Shown here one piece after another: positions 1-8,494 of a stretch of 64,000 bases of DNA; the stretch's first letter is position 1, and each line of letters starts with the position of its first letter. A program made the translations under genes and the position numbers. This stretch comes from Desulfofundulus salinus (lineage in GTDB: Bacteria; Bacillota; Desulfotomaculia; Desulfotomaculales; Desulfovirgulaceae): assembly GCF_003627965.1 (NCBI RefSeq), contig NZ_RBWE01000001.1, positions 1,135,096 through 1,199,095 on the forward strand, written 5' to 3'. Below the pieces are notes generated by a model that saw nothing but the letters and a program-made list of their open reading frames with translations, was not told the DNA's origin and did no database searches.

Positions 1-2
1 AC

Positions 3-557
3 ATTTTCAACAACATTCCCCGTCCTCTCCTGGCCAAGATCGAAGGCATCTACCGGCCCCTTTTAGAGGAACACGGCTACCGCACTTTGGGTGTGATCCC
101 GCGCCGCCCGGAAATTGCTTCCCCTACCGTGGAAGAATACTATGAAGTTCTGGGCGGGGAAATCCTGACCGGCAGCGAAAATCTAAAGCGCCTGGTGGAG
201 GATGTGGTGGTCGGGGCCATGACCGCCGAGAGCGCCCTGACCTATTTCCGCCGCACTGCCGATAAGGCGGTGATTCTGGGTGGTGACCGGGCCGATGTTG
301 CCCTGGCCGCCCTGGAAACCAGCACCTCGGTGCTCATCCTGACTGGCGGCCTCTATCCCGACGTGAAGGTCATTGCCCGGGCGCAGGAAAAGGGAGTGCC
401 CCTGATCCTGGTTCACTATGATACCTATACTACTATCGAAAAAATCAGCCACTTGTCCCGTCGTTTAAAGCCGGGCGATACCACCGGAATTAAAGTGGCC
501 CTGGAAAACGTGGAACAGTATTGCCAGTGGGAGGCCATTGTGGAGGCTTTGCGCTAA
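3..557 (+). CDS. Phosphotransacetylase-family protein with DRTGG domain (C-terminal part, 5' cut by window)
   Basis: The reading frame is open from the first bases of the window, so this is the C-terminal 184 residues of a longer protein. The visible N-terminal piece (NNIPRPL followed by LGVIP) looks like the end of a BioD-like P-loop domain. The rest resembles the DRTGG domain found between BioD-like and phosphotransacetylase-like modules, and it ends without a phosphate acetyltransferase domain. Such proteins usually lie near acetate kinase or just upstream of yceD-rpmF in clostridia, as here. Function is uncertain: a regulatory or acyl-phosphate-related role is inferred from family only. 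It is followed by a strong intrinsic terminator, so it ends its own transcription unit. Confidence 0.6.
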   Translation: MFNNIPRPLLAKIEGIYRPLLEEHGYRTLGVIPRRPEIASPTVEEYYEVLGGEILTGSENLKRLVEDVVVGAMTAESALTYFRRTADKAVILGGDRADVALAALETSTSVLILTGGLYPDVKVIARAQEKGVPLILVHYDTYTTIEKISHLSRRLKPGDTTGIKVALENVEQYCQWEAIVEALR

Positions 558-573
558 TTTTAGGCCAGCAGCT

Positions 574-606
574 ACACCGCCGACCGTGCAGCCGGCGGTG
601 TTTTTA
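574..606 (+). terminator. Intrinsic terminator after the DRTGG protein
   Basis: A perfect 9-bp stem (574-582 with 593-601, ACACCGCCG/CGGCGGTGT) is followed directly by a run of T. It separates the first gene from the yceD promoter. Confidence 0.85.
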
Positions 607-641
607 TGCCACCGGGGGGGGAGGCTGCCCAGGCATTTGCC

Positions 642-670
642 TTGACAAAGGGACGACACCCCTATATAAT
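642..670 (+). promoter_or_regulatory. Sigma-A promoter of yceD-rpmF
   Basis: A consensus -35 box TTGACA (642-647) and a consensus -10 box TATAAT (665-670) are separated by exactly 17 bp. The start of yceD lies 30 bp downstream. Confidence 0.9.
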
Positions 671-699
671 GAGTTTTGTTAAATTAAGGGGTGTTTGAC

Positions 700-1236
700 A
701 TGCGTATTGATGTGACGGATTTAAAAAAGAGCCCCGGGGAAAGCATACAGGTGGAACTCTCTTCTCCATTGCCAGAACTGGAGTTCTACGGGGAAAGGTT
801 GAGCTTTGAGGGTCCCGCCCGGGCTTCCCTGGAGATTAGCAATACCGGGAAAGCCCTTTTGGTGGAGGGTAAGGTCAAGGGTACGCTGGGAGTCCGTTGT
901 GCCCGCTGTTTGGAACCTTTTCGCTGGCCGGTAGAGGCCACGCTAAGCGAAGTGTACTATCCTGCGGACAGTGAAGAGCTGGTTGTTGTAGAGCCAACTC
1001 AAGGAGAGTACCAGGAATGGATCCCCTTTTCCGGCGATGTCCTGGATATTACGCCGGAAGTACTGAAGAGCATTTTGCTTGTGTTGCCCATGCGTTTCCT
1101 TTGTAAAGAGGGTTGCCGCGGTCTGTGTCCCCGGTGTGGCCAAAACCTGAACATGGCACCCTGTGCCTGTCCCGGGGAAGATGTGGACCCGCGCCTGATG
1201 ATACTCAAGGACATGTTTAAGGACAGCAACCGGTAA
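700..1236 (+). CDS. YceD/DUF177 family protein
   Basis: A 178-residue member of the DUF177 (YceD) family. These proteins are encoded next to rpmF in most bacteria and, in plants and E. coli, affect 23S rRNA or large-subunit maturation. Cysteine pairs typical of the family are visible: CARCLEPF near residue 70 and CKEGCRGLCPRC near residue 136, suggesting a metal-binding or knuckle fold. An in-frame GTG at 691 lies inside the ribosome binding site AAGGGGTG (685-692), so the ATG at 700, with a normal 7-nt spacing, is the better start. rpmF follows 28 bp downstream and is surely co-transcribed. Confidence 0.88.
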   Translation: MRIDVTDLKKSPGESIQVELSSPLPELEFYGERLSFEGPARASLEISNTGKALLVEGKVKGTLGVRCARCLEPFRWPVEATLSEVYYPADSEELVVVEPTQGEYQEWIPFSGDVLDITPEVLKSILLVLPMRFLCKEGCRGLCPRCGQNLNMAPCACPGEDVDPRLMILKDMFKDSNR

Positions 1237-1264
1237 CCATTGGTTAAAGGGGGGGTGGATTGGT

Positions 1265-1441
1265 ATGGGTGTTCCGAAAAGGAAAACTTCTAAGCGGCGG
1301 GCCAGAATGCGGCGGGCCCACTGGAAGATAGAGGCCCCGGGACTGGTGCGTTGTTCCCAGTGCCATGCCCTGATCGTGCCTCACCGGGTTTGCCCGGAAT
1401 GCGGGTATTACAAGGCAAAAGAAGTGGTGAGAGTTCAGTAG
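1265..1441 (+). CDS. rpmF: 50S ribosomal protein L32
   Basis: A 58-residue protein beginning MGVPKRKTSKRRARMRRAHW, the standard N-terminus of bacterial L32, with a C-terminal zinc-ribbon of two CxxC pairs (CSQC near residue 30 and CPEC near 43). This is the zinc-binding form of L32 rather than the cysteine-less paralog. It is a structural protein of the large ribosomal subunit. A GGGGGGG-type ribosome binding site precedes the ATG. Pairing with yceD upstream and the fap/fab genes downstream is the usual gene order. Confidence 0.95.
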   Translation: MGVPKRKTSKRRARMRRAHWKIEAPGLVRCSQCHALIVPHRVCPECGYYKAKEVVRVQ

Positions 1442-1561
1442 TTAATCCGGTTGCAAAAAGTTTAATCCATCTATAATCAGGTTTTAGCTCAAGCAGCTCC
1501 GGTAAAGGCGGGTATGTTTGTTGCCCTGCCTGCGCCGGAAAATTTTTTTGCCCTGGAGGAG

Positions 1562-1590
1562 TTGCTTTTTTTTGGCATTCCCGCTATACT
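1562..1590 (+). promoter_or_regulatory. Promoter of the fapR-fab operon
   Basis: The best match is a -35 box TTGCTT (1562-1567), 17 bp, and a -10 box TATACT (1585-1590). Its predicted start site, about 1597, falls inside the FapR operator. Confidence 0.7.
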
Positions 1591-1594
1591 TATT

Positions 1595-1611
1595 TTAGTA
1601 CCTGGTGCTAA
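1595..1611 (+). promoter_or_regulatory. FapR operator
   Basis: The 17-bp near-palindrome TTAGTACCTGGTGCTAA matches the known FapR box of Bacillus, with one asymmetric base between the two arms. It overlaps the expected transcription start of fapR, so FapR would repress its own operon when malonyl-CoA is low and release it when malonyl-CoA binds. Confidence 0.88.
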
Positions 1612-1630
1612 ATTTTTTGGTGATGGGGCA

Positions 1631-2209
1631 ATGTCCAAAAGTCATACGGGAAAACTGAAGCGCCAGCAGCTGGTTGCCCGCTACCTGAGCGGCAACCCTT
1701 TCCTCACCGATGAGGATCTCGCCGCCATCCTGGGGGTCAGCGTACAGACCATCCGGCTGGATCGCAACGAGTTACATATTCCGGAAAAACGTGAGCGTTT
1801 GGAGCAGGTGGCCCGGGGCGTTTACGGCCAGCTCCGGGCTTTGAGTGAGACCGATCTGGTGGGTGAGCTGGTGGAGCTGAACATAGGCAAATCGGGCGTT
1901 TCTATACTAACCATTACCGATGAGATGACCCTCAAACGCACCCGCGTGGCCCGGGGGCATTATTTATTTGCCCAGGCCAACTCTCTGGCGGTGGCTTTAT
2001 GCGATGCCGAGGTGGCCCTTACCGGCACCACCAAGGTGAGTTTCCGCCGGCCGGTGTTTTGCGGGGAAAAGGTGGTGGCCAGGGCGTTTGTAAGGCGAAA
2101 AAAGGGCAATAAATATATGGTAAGGGTTGCCTCAAGAGTCAATAACGAGGTAGTGCTGGAAGGAAAATTTCTCATCTTCGCCATAGCAGAGGAGGTCTGG
2201 CGGCAGTGA
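1631..2209 (+). CDS. fapR: Transcription factor FapR, malonyl-CoA-responsive repressor
   Basis: A 192-residue protein, close to the 188 residues of Bacillus FapR. The N-terminal third carries a DeoR-like helix-turn-helix (LTDEDLAAILGVSVQTIRLD, about residues 33-52). The rest is a hotdog-fold effector domain that in Bacillus binds malonyl-CoA. The frame extends upstream to 1514, but that extension contains the promoter and operator, so ATG 1631 is the credible start. Its product should control the downstream phospholipid and fatty acid genes. The stop codon overlaps the GTG of plsX, which points to translational coupling. Confidence 0.93.
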   Translation: MSKSHTGKLKRQQLVARYLSGNPFLTDEDLAAILGVSVQTIRLDRNELHIPEKRERLEQVARGVYGQLRALSETDLVGELVELNIGKSGVSILTITDEMTLKRTRVARGHYLFAQANSLAVALCDAEVALTGTTKVSFRRPVFCGEKVVARAFVRRKKGNKYMVRVASRVNNEVVLEGKFLIFAIAEEVWRQ

Positions 2210-3216
2210 AAATTGCCGTTGATGCCATGGGCGGTGACCATGCGCCGGCGGAAATCGTGCGGGGGTCAGTGGAAGCGGCCCGGGAATACCGCCAGGAGAT
2301 CATTCTGGTGGGGGACCGGGAAAAAATTCTGGCCGAACTGGGCCAGTCACCCCCTGATCATATTGAGGTGTTTCACGCCCCGGAAATTATTACCATGGAG
2401 GAACAGCCGGCCGTAGCGGTCCGGAAAAAGAAACAGTCTTCCATTGTGCAGGCTGTGAGGCTGGTTAAGGAAGGGGAGGCAGCAGCCCTGGTTTCTGCCG
2501 GCAGTACGGGAGCGGCCATGGCGGCTTCCCTTTTAGGTTTGGGACGCATCCAGGGGATTGACCGCCCGGCCATAGCCAGTATTTTACCCCGGCGTGGGGG
2601 AACCACCGTCCTTTTAGATGCGGGAGCCAACGTGGACTGCAAACCCCACCATTTACTGCAGTTTGCCATTATGGGTTCCCTGTACGCCGAAAAGATCCTT
2701 GGCGTTCCCCGGCCCCGGGTTGGCCTTTTAAATGTGGGGGAAGAAGAGACAAAGGGCAACGAACTCACCCTGGCCACCTTTCCCCTCCTGCGCCAGGCAA
2801 GAATTAACTTTATCGGCAACGTGGAGGGGCGGGATATCTTCGCCGGTACGGTAGACGTGGTAGTTTGCGATGGCTTTGTGGGGAACATTGTTTTGAAGGC
2901 CGGAGAAGGGCTGGCCACGGCACTGCTTGGAATGATCAAGGAGGAAGTTACCAGGAGCTGGCTGGCCAAAATGGGTACGGCCATGGCCATCCCTGCATTA
3001 AAGTGTTTCGAAAGGCGCATTGATTATGCCGAGTACGGTGGCGCGCCGCTTTTAGGAGTCAACGGGGTATCCATCATTTGTCACGGCAGTTCCACTGCCC
3101 GGGCGATCAAAAACGCCATTAAAAGGGCCAGGGAAGCAGTTGAAACCGGCCTGGTAAGCGCCATCCGGAGCAGTATTGAAGACATCGCTGAGCACCAGAA
3201 AGTGGGGATAAGTTAA
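2206..3216 (+). CDS. plsX: Phosphate acyltransferase PlsX
   Basis: This 336-residue protein converts acyl-ACP and phosphate to acyl-phosphate, the acyl donor for PlsY in phosphatidic acid synthesis. The family signature AVDAMGGDHAP is at residues 4-14, and the length is typical. A GTG start at 2206 overlaps the fapR stop, and the ribosome binding site GGAGGTC lies just upstream. The final codon overlaps the fabH ATG. It acts at the inner face of the membrane and is one of the classical FapR targets. Confidence 0.95.
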   Translation: MKIAVDAMGGDHAPAEIVRGSVEAAREYRQEIILVGDREKILAELGQSPPDHIEVFHAPEIITMEEQPAVAVRKKKQSSIVQAVRLVKEGEAAALVSAGSTGAAMAASLLGLGRIQGIDRPAIASILPRRGGTTVLLDAGANVDCKPHHLLQFAIMGSLYAEKILGVPRPRVGLLNVGEEETKGNELTLATFPLLRQARINFIGNVEGRDIFAGTVDVVVCDGFVGNIVLKAGEGLATALLGMIKEEVTRSWLAKMGTAMAIPALKCFERRIDYAEYGGAPLLGVNGVSIICHGSSTARAIKNAIKRAREAVETGLVSAIRSSIEDIAEHQKVGIS

Positions 3217-4271
3217 TGTCCAAAGAAATTTTGCCCGTGGGAATTTGGGGCACGGGCATTTATGTGCCTGAACGGGTGCTTACCAATGTGGATTTGGAGC
3301 GTATGGTGGACACCAGTGACGAATGGATCCGCACCCGCACGGGCATCCGGAAAAGACATATTGCCGCGGATCACGAGGCGGCTTCCGACCTGGCCGTTCG
3401 GGCCGCCCGGCAGGCCATGGAGAATGCCGGGGTTACCGGGGAGGAAATTGATTTAATTATCGTCTCTACCAACAGTCCAGACATGCTGTTCCCGGCAACG
3501 GCCTGTCTGGTGCAGCATGCCCTGGGGGCAAAAAAGGCCGGGGCTTTTGATGTTCAGGCGGGGTGCACCGGCTTTATATACGCCCTGGCCTGCGGCAGCC
3601 AGTTTATCGCCGCCCGGGCGGCCAGAACCGTTCTGGTCATTGGTACGGAAGTCCTGAGCCGCCTGGTGAACTGGCAGGATCGCAACACTTGCGTCCTCTT
3701 TGGTGACGGCGCCGGGGCAGTGGTTATGGGGCCGGTTCCGGAGGGCTATGGCATCCTGGCCACCCGTCTGGGTGCGGATGGGTCAGGGGGGCCGCTTTTA
3801 TCCCTTCCGGCGGGGCTTTCCCGTTACCCGGCATCAGAGGAAACACTGGCAAAAAAACAGCACTTTATACATATGAATGGCCGGGAAGTATTTAAGTTTG
3901 CCGTCAAGGTGATGGAGGAGAGCTGCCAGGAGGTTTTGCAGGCAGCCGGTCTGGATACGCCAGAGCTGGATTTTTTGATTCCCCACCAGGCCAACACCCG
4001 TATTATCGAGGCTGCCGCTAAAAGGCTGGGCCTGCCTTTAGAGCGGGTATGGATCAATGTGGACCGTTACGGTAATACTTCCGCCGCTTCTATTCCCCTG
4101 GCTTTGCACGAGGCCCTGGAGGCGGGGCGGATCCAGGACGGCGATCACGTGGTGCTGGTGGCCTTTGGCGCAGGTCTCACCTGGGGAGCCACCCTGCTAC
4201 GCTGGTATGATTATCGATCAAAACCTTTGAGAAGGGAGACGGATAACCATCATCCGCACGAAGCTTTGTGA
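3216..4271 (+). CDS. fabH: 3-oxoacyl-ACP synthase III (FabH)
   Basis: A 351-residue condensing enzyme that starts fatty acid chains by joining acyl-CoA to malonyl-ACP. The Cys-His-Asn catalytic triad is visible at Cys117 (DVQAGCTGF), His257 (IPHQAN) and Asn287 (YGNTSA). The C-terminus runs about 20 residues beyond the usual end, with a charged tail. The ATG overlaps the plsX stop by one base. In Gram-positive bacteria FabH choice of branched or straight primers sets membrane composition; substrate preference cannot be read from sequence here. Confidence 0.95.
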   Translation: MSKEILPVGIWGTGIYVPERVLTNVDLERMVDTSDEWIRTRTGIRKRHIAADHEAASDLAVRAARQAMENAGVTGEEIDLIIVSTNSPDMLFPATACLVQHALGAKKAGAFDVQAGCTGFIYALACGSQFIAARAARTVLVIGTEVLSRLVNWQDRNTCVLFGDGAGAVVMGPVPEGYGILATRLGADGSGGPLLSLPAGLSRYPASEETLAKKQHFIHMNGREVFKFAVKVMEESCQEVLQAAGLDTPELDFLIPHQANTRIIEAAAKRLGLPLERVWINVDRYGNTSAASIPLALHEALEAGRIQDGDHVVLVAFGAGLTWGATLLRWYDYRSKPLRRETDNHHPHEAL

Positions 4272-4272
4272 T

Positions 4273-5202
4273 TTGCTGGGAATCGAATATCCCATCATCC
4301 AGGGTGGGATGGCCTGGGTTTCCACCGCTGAACTGGCGGCCGCAGTTAGTGAGGCCGGCGGGTTGGGAATCATTGGTTCCGGCCAGGCTCCCCCGGAATG
4401 GGTGCGGGAGCAGGTACGCCTGGCCCGAAAACTGACGTCCAAACCCTTCGGGGTAAATGTTATGTTACGCTCGCCTTATGTAGACGAAGTGATGCAGGTG
4501 CTTTTGGAGGAACGGGTTCCGGTAATTACCACCGGGGCGGGCAACCCGGGCAAATATCTGACCGGCCTGCAGGCGGCGGGCATCCGGGTAATTCCGGTGG
4601 TGGCTTCGGTGGCCCTGGCCAGGCGCCTGGCCAGAAGCGGTGTGGACGCCCTTATTGCCGAGGGCATGGAGAGCGGCGGCCATGTGGGTGAGCTTTGCAC
4701 TTTCCCCCTGGTCCCGCAAATTGTGGACGCGGTGGGTATTCCCGTCATTGCCGCCGGCGGTATTTACGACGGCCGGGGTCTGGCAGCCGCCCTCATGCTG
4801 GGGGCGCAGGGTGTACAAATGGGTACCCGTTTCATGTGCGCGGCGGAGTGTACCATTCATCCAGCCGTAAAGGAGATGGTGATTAAGGCCAGGGACCGGG
4901 ATACAGTGGTCACCGGCCGGCCCACAGGCCACCCTGTGCGGGTATTACGCAATAAATTGAGTAAACAATTCGAAGAACTGGAAAGCCGCTGCGCCCCGCC
5001 GGAAGAACTGGAGAAACTGGGCATAGGGAAACTGCGGGCGGCCATGGTTGACGGCGATGTGGAATACGGTTCGGTAATGGCCGGACAGGTGTCGGCCATG
5101 GTGCGGGAAATTCAGCCCGCCCGGGAAATCGTCCTGGAAGTGGTGCGGGGTGCGGCAGCCCTGTTGTCGGACGCATCCCGGTGGGTGGTGTCCGGGAAAT
5201 GA
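4273..5202 (+). CDS. fabK: Enoyl-ACP reductase II (FabK, FMN-dependent)
   Basis: A TIM-barrel flavoprotein of the FabK/nitronate monooxygenase family that reduces enoyl-ACP in the last step of elongation. The N-terminal IEYPIIQGGMAWVS and the later GGIYDGRGLAAALMLGAQGVQMGTRF are family hallmarks for FMN and NADH binding. FabK replaces FabI here; no fabI is seen. The start is a problem: the only standard start codon is TTG 4273, but FabK proteins normally begin about 8-10 residues earlier. The frame is open back to 4231 (encoding ...IRTKLCD), with a GGGAG at 4234-4238 in the right place for an ATA/ATC start at 4243 or 4249. The gene overlaps fabD by 4 bp. Confidence 0.9.
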   Translation: MLGIEYPIIQGGMAWVSTAELAAAVSEAGGLGIIGSGQAPPEWVREQVRLARKLTSKPFGVNVMLRSPYVDEVMQVLLEERVPVITTGAGNPGKYLTGLQAAGIRVIPVVASVALARRLARSGVDALIAEGMESGGHVGELCTFPLVPQIVDAVGIPVIAAGGIYDGRGLAAALMLGAQGVQMGTRFMCAAECTIHPAVKEMVIKARDRDTVVTGRPTGHPVRVLRNKLSKQFEELESRCAPPEELEKLGIGKLRAAMVDGDVEYGSVMAGQVSAMVREIQPAREIVLEVVRGAAALLSDASRWVVSGK

Positions 5203-6137
5203 AGCTGGCCTTTATCTTCCCCGGCCAGGGGTCGCAGTATGTGGGTATGGGCCGTCAGATGTACGAGTGCTTCCCGGTTGCCCGGCGCACTTTTGAAGAG
5301 GCCGACGCCTCTTTGGGCTTTACCTTAAGCCGCTTATGTTTTGAAGGCCCGGCAGAGGAACTGCAGCATACCATGAATGCCCAGCCGGCCATCCTCACGG
5401 TAAGTGTGGCCTGTTTACGGGTGCTCCGGGAAAAAGGGGTAGTACCGGACGTGGCTGCCGGCCACAGCCTGGGGGAATACAGCGCCCTGGTGGCGGCGGG
5501 GGCCATAACCTTTGCCGATGCGGTAAAAATAGTGCGCAAGCGGGGCCAGTTCATGCAGGAGGCGGTACCCCTGGGAGCCGGGGGGATGATGGCCGTCCTC
5601 GGACTGGATGTTCCAACGGTCGAAGAGATCTGTCGCCGGGCATCCGATGCCGGGGTGGTGGAAGCGGTCAACCTCAACTGTCCGGGCCAGGTGGTCATTG
5701 CCGGGGAAATGCAGGCTCTGGAACGGGCCTGTGTGCTGGCCAAAGAAGCGGGAGCCAGGCGTTGCGTTCCCCTGGCCGTAAGCGCTCCCTTCCACTCCAG
5801 CTTGATGCGCCCGGCCGGGGAGAAACTGGCCCGGGAGCTGGAGCAGGTGGCCATGGCCGATCTCCGGTTTCCCGTGGTGGCCAATGTTACGGCCGACTTC
5901 GTGACCTCCAAAGAGGAGGTAAAAAGGCTCCTGGTGCAGCAGGTTTACAGCCCCGTGCGCTGGGAGGAAAGCATGCGGCGGCTCATTGCCGGCGGCGTCC
6001 AGGCCTTTATCGAGGTGGGTCCCGGGACGGTGCTCTGCGGCCTGTTGCGCAAGATTGACCGTCAGGTACACTGCTGGTCGGTCCAGGATCCGGAGTCCCT
6101 GGAAAAAGTCCTTGCATGCCTTAAGGAGGTTAGCTAA
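5199..6137 (+). CDS. fabD: Malonyl-CoA:ACP transacylase (FabD)
   Basis: A 312-residue enzyme that moves malonyl from CoA to ACP. The nucleophilic serine sits in [10 protein letters not shown] (Ser90), with the partner His199 in APFHSSL, and the N-terminus [15 protein letters not shown] is classical. ATG 5199 overlaps the fabK stop (ATGA), so it is preferred over the in-frame GTG at 5181. It lies in the FapR-controlled operon. Confidence 0.96.
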   Translation: MKLAFIFPGQGSQYVGMGRQMYECFPVARRTFEEADASLGFTLSRLCFEGPAEELQHTMNAQPAILTVSVACLRVLREKGVVPDVAAGHSLGEYSALVAAGAITFADAVKIVRKRGQFMQEAVPLGAGGMMAVLGLDVPTVEEICRRASDAGVVEAVNLNCPGQVVIAGEMQALERACVLAKEAGARRCVPLAVSAPFHSSLMRPAGEKLARELEQVAMADLRFPVVANVTADFVTSKEEVKRLLVQQVYSPVRWEESMRRLIAGGVQAFIEVGPGTVLCGLLRKIDRQVHCWSVQDPESLEKVLACLKEVS

Positions 6138-6138
6138 A

Positions 6139-6882
6139 ATGTTACTTGACGGTAAAAAGGCCATTGTTACCGGTGCTTCCCGGGGCATCGGCCGGGCCAT
6201 TGCCCTGGCTTTGGCCCGGGCCGGGGCGGACGTGGTGGTGAATTTTAACGGTCAGGCCGCCGCCGCCGAGGAAGTAGTTACCCGGATCCGGGAGATGGGC
6301 CGGCAGGCGGTAACCTGCCAGGCGGATGTTTCCGTGCCTTCCGAGGCGGCAAAACTGGTTAATGTGGCCGCCGAGCAACTGGGCGGACTGCATATCCTGG
6401 TGAACAACGCCGGCATCACCCGGGATAACCTGGTGATGCGCATGGCGGATGAAGATTGGGACCGGGTGCTGGACGTAAATTTAAAGGGTGCTTTTAACAC
6501 CATCAAGGCAGCTTCCCGGTTGATGATGAAAGCCCGCTGGGGCCGCATTATCAACATCAGTTCGGTGGTCGGCATCACGGGCAACGCCGGCCAGGCCAGT
6601 TACGCCGCCAGCAAGGCCGGGCTCATCGGTCTGACCAAAGCGGTGGCTAAAGAACTGGGCTCCCGGAACATTACCGTTAACGCGGTGGCACCGGGGTTTA
6701 TCCTTACCGATATGACCGGCTCCCTTTCCGGGGCCGTCAGGGAAAAGATGTTAAGCCGGGTGGCACTGGGCCGTTTCGGGCAGCCTGAAGAGGTAGCCGC
6801 GGCAGTGGTTTTCCTGGCCAGCGATGCTGCGGGGTATATTACCGGGCAAACCATTGTCGTTGACGGCGGTCTAACTATATAG
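6139..6882 (+). CDS. fabG: 3-oxoacyl-ACP reductase (FabG)
   Basis: A 247-residue short-chain dehydrogenase that reduces 3-oxoacyl-ACP with NADPH. It has the cofactor motif [10 protein letters not shown] (residues 11-20), NNAG at 89-92 and the catalytic Ser142, Tyr155, Lys159 (YAASK). The start ATG at 6139 follows AAGGAGGTTAG, and the gene begins one base after the fabD stop. Its position between fabD and acpP is the common order. Confidence 0.95.
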   Translation: MLLDGKKAIVTGASRGIGRAIALALARAGADVVVNFNGQAAAAEEVVTRIREMGRQAVTCQADVSVPSEAAKLVNVAAEQLGGLHILVNNAGITRDNLVMRMADEDWDRVLDVNLKGAFNTIKAASRLMMKARWGRIINISSVVGITGNAGQASYAASKAGLIGLTKAVAKELGSRNITVNAVAPGFILTDMTGSLSGAVREKMLSRVALGRFGQPEEVAAAVVFLASDAAGYITGQTIVVDGGLTI

Positions 6883-6931
6883 GCTGATTACATAAAGTTA
6901 GTGTGAATAGCATTGGAAGGGGGTGAAACAT

Positions 6932-7162
6932 TTGTCCGTTTTTGAGAAGGTTAAAGCCATCATTGTGGAACAGTTGGGGGTAGATGAATCAGAAGTGACC
7001 ATGGAAGCCTCCTTCATTGAGGATTTGGGGGCTGACTCCCTGGACATTGTGGAACTGGTGATGGCCCTGGAAGAGGAATTTGACCTGACTATTCCCGATG
7101 AGGATGCGGAGAAGATCCGCACTGTGGGTGAGGCCGTCAGATATATTCAGGAGCATTTATAA
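6932..7162 (+). CDS. acpP: Acyl carrier protein
   Basis: A 76-residue, strongly acidic four-helix protein. The phosphopantetheine attachment serine is Ser36 in [10 protein letters not shown]. The in-frame GTG at 6923 lies inside the strong ribosome binding site GGAAGGGGGTG (6915-6925). TTG 6932, about 6 nt downstream of it, is therefore the likely start and gives the normal ACP length. It carries growing acyl chains for the Fab enzymes and for PlsX. A terminator-like hairpin separates it from fabF. Confidence 0.95.
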   Translation: MSVFEKVKAIIVEQLGVDESEVTMEASFIEDLGADSLDIVELVMALEEEFDLTIPDEDAEKIRTVGEAVRYIQEHL

Positions 7163-7174
7163 GTAAAATCCCAG

Positions 7175-7203
7175 GTCCCGCGATCATTACGCGGGACTTT
7201 TTG
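7175..7203 (+). terminator. Intrinsic terminator between acpP and fabF
   Basis: An 8-bp perfect stem (GTCCCGCG 7175-7182, CGCGGGAC 7190-7197) is followed by TTTTT. Because fabF follows within 40 bp without an obvious new promoter, this probably acts as a partial terminator that leaves acpP mRNA in excess. Confidence 0.8.
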
Positions 7204-7240
7204 AAATATGCTTTCATGAATCGCTTAAGGAGGTAAGGTT

Positions 7241-8482
7241 TTGTCCAATAGAGTTGTGGTAACCGGTGTGGGCATAATATCCCCGGTGGGTACTGGTGTG
7301 AAGGACTTTTGGGCCAATATTACGGCGGGGAAAAGCGGCGTAGGGCCCATTACCCGCTTTGACGCCAGTGCCTACGATACCCGCTTTGCCGCCGAGGTAA
7401 AGGATTTTGACCCCACCCGGTACATAGACAAAAAAGAAGCACGGCGCATGGATCGCTTTACCCAGTTTGCCCTGGCCGCCACGAACATGGCCTTAGAAGA
7501 TGCCGGTCTTGACCTGGAACAGGTGAACAGGGACCGGGTCGGTGTTATTTTGGGCTCGGGCATTGGCGGTATTGAGACACTGGAAGAGCAGCACCAGGTC
7601 CTTCTTAAACGCGGCCCGGGACGGGTGAGCCCCTTTTTCATCCCCATGATGATTGCCAATATGGGAGCAGGCCAGATTGCCATTACCCACCGGCTGCGGG
7701 GTTGTAATTTAACTGTCACCAGTGCCTGTGCCTCCAGCAATCATGCCGTGGGTGACGCCTTTCGCCTGCTCCAGTGGGGCCATGCGGATATAGTAATCAC
7801 CGGCGGCAGCGAGGCGCCCATCACTCCGCTGTCGGTGGCGGGTTTTTCAGCGATGAAGGCCCTTTCCACCCGTAATGACGAGCCGGAGAAGGCAAGCCGG
7901 CCCTTTGATGCCGGGCGGGACGGTTTTGTCATTGGTGAAGGGGCGGCCATCCTGATCCTGGAGACCCTGGAGCACGCTCAAGGACGAAAGGCCCGCATTT
8001 ACGCCGAGGTGGCGGGTTACGGTACCAGCTGTGACGCCTACCACATTACGGCGCCCGATCCCGAGGGCAGCGGGGCGTCTTTATCCATGGAATTGGCCCT
8101 CAAAGATGCCGGCCTGCCGCCGGAAAAGGTGGATTATATCAATGCCCACGGTACCTCCACCCCTCTGGGAGACCGGCTGGAGACAGTGGCCATTAAACGT
8201 GTCTTTGGTGATCACGCTTACCGGCTGGCCGTCAGTTCCACCAAGTCCATGACCGGCCACCTCCTGGGGGCGGCGGGTGGCCTGGAGGCGGTCGTCTGCG
8301 TGCTGGCTATTTACCACGGGGTGATCCCCCCAACCATCAATTACGAGGAACCGGATCCGGAATGCGACCTGGATTACGTACCCAACCAGGCCCGGAAGGC
8401 GCCCGTGGAGGTTGCCTTAAGCAACTCCTTTGGTTTCGGGGGACATAACGCCACCCTTATATTCCGCAAGCTTCAAGGCTAA
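7241..8482 (+). CDS. fabF: 3-oxoacyl-ACP synthase II (FabF)
   Basis: A 413-residue elongating condensing enzyme. The Cys-His-His triad is Cys163 (SACASSN), His303 ([11 protein letters not shown]) and His340 ([12 protein letters not shown]). It joins malonyl-ACP to acyl-ACP during chain extension. The start is TTG 7241 behind an ideal AAGGAGGTAAGG. It is followed 12 bp later by rnc, the same order as in many clostridia. Confidence 0.96.
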   Translation: MSNRVVVTGVGIISPVGTGVKDFWANITAGKSGVGPITRFDASAYDTRFAAEVKDFDPTRYIDKKEARRMDRFTQFALAATNMALEDAGLDLEQVNRDRVGVILGSGIGGIETLEEQHQVLLKRGPGRVSPFFIPMMIANMGAGQIAITHRLRGCNLTVTSACASSNHAVGDAFRLLQWGHADIVITGGSEAPITPLSVAGFSAMKALSTRNDEPEKASRPFDAGRDGFVIGEGAAILILETLEHAQGRKARIYAEVAGYGTSCDAYHITAPDPEGSGASLSMELALKDAGLPPEKVDYINAHGTSTPLGDRLETVAIKRVFGDHAYRLAVSSTKSMTGHLLGAAGGLEAVVCVLAIYHGVIPPTINYEEPDPECDLDYVPNQARKAPVEVALSNSFGFGGHNATLIFRKLQG

Positions 8483-8494
8483 AATGGTGATGAG

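Noticed and set aside
1572..1590. TTGGCA as the -35 box of fapR
   Set aside because: It lies only 7 bp from the TATACT box; TTGCTT at 1562-1567 gives the correct 17 bp.
5255..5911. Long open frame opposite fabD, and others opposite mtaD, rnc and the CobN genes
   Set aside because: They lie entirely opposite well-supported genes, have no ribosome binding sites or family motifs, and are expected in GC-rich coding DNA.
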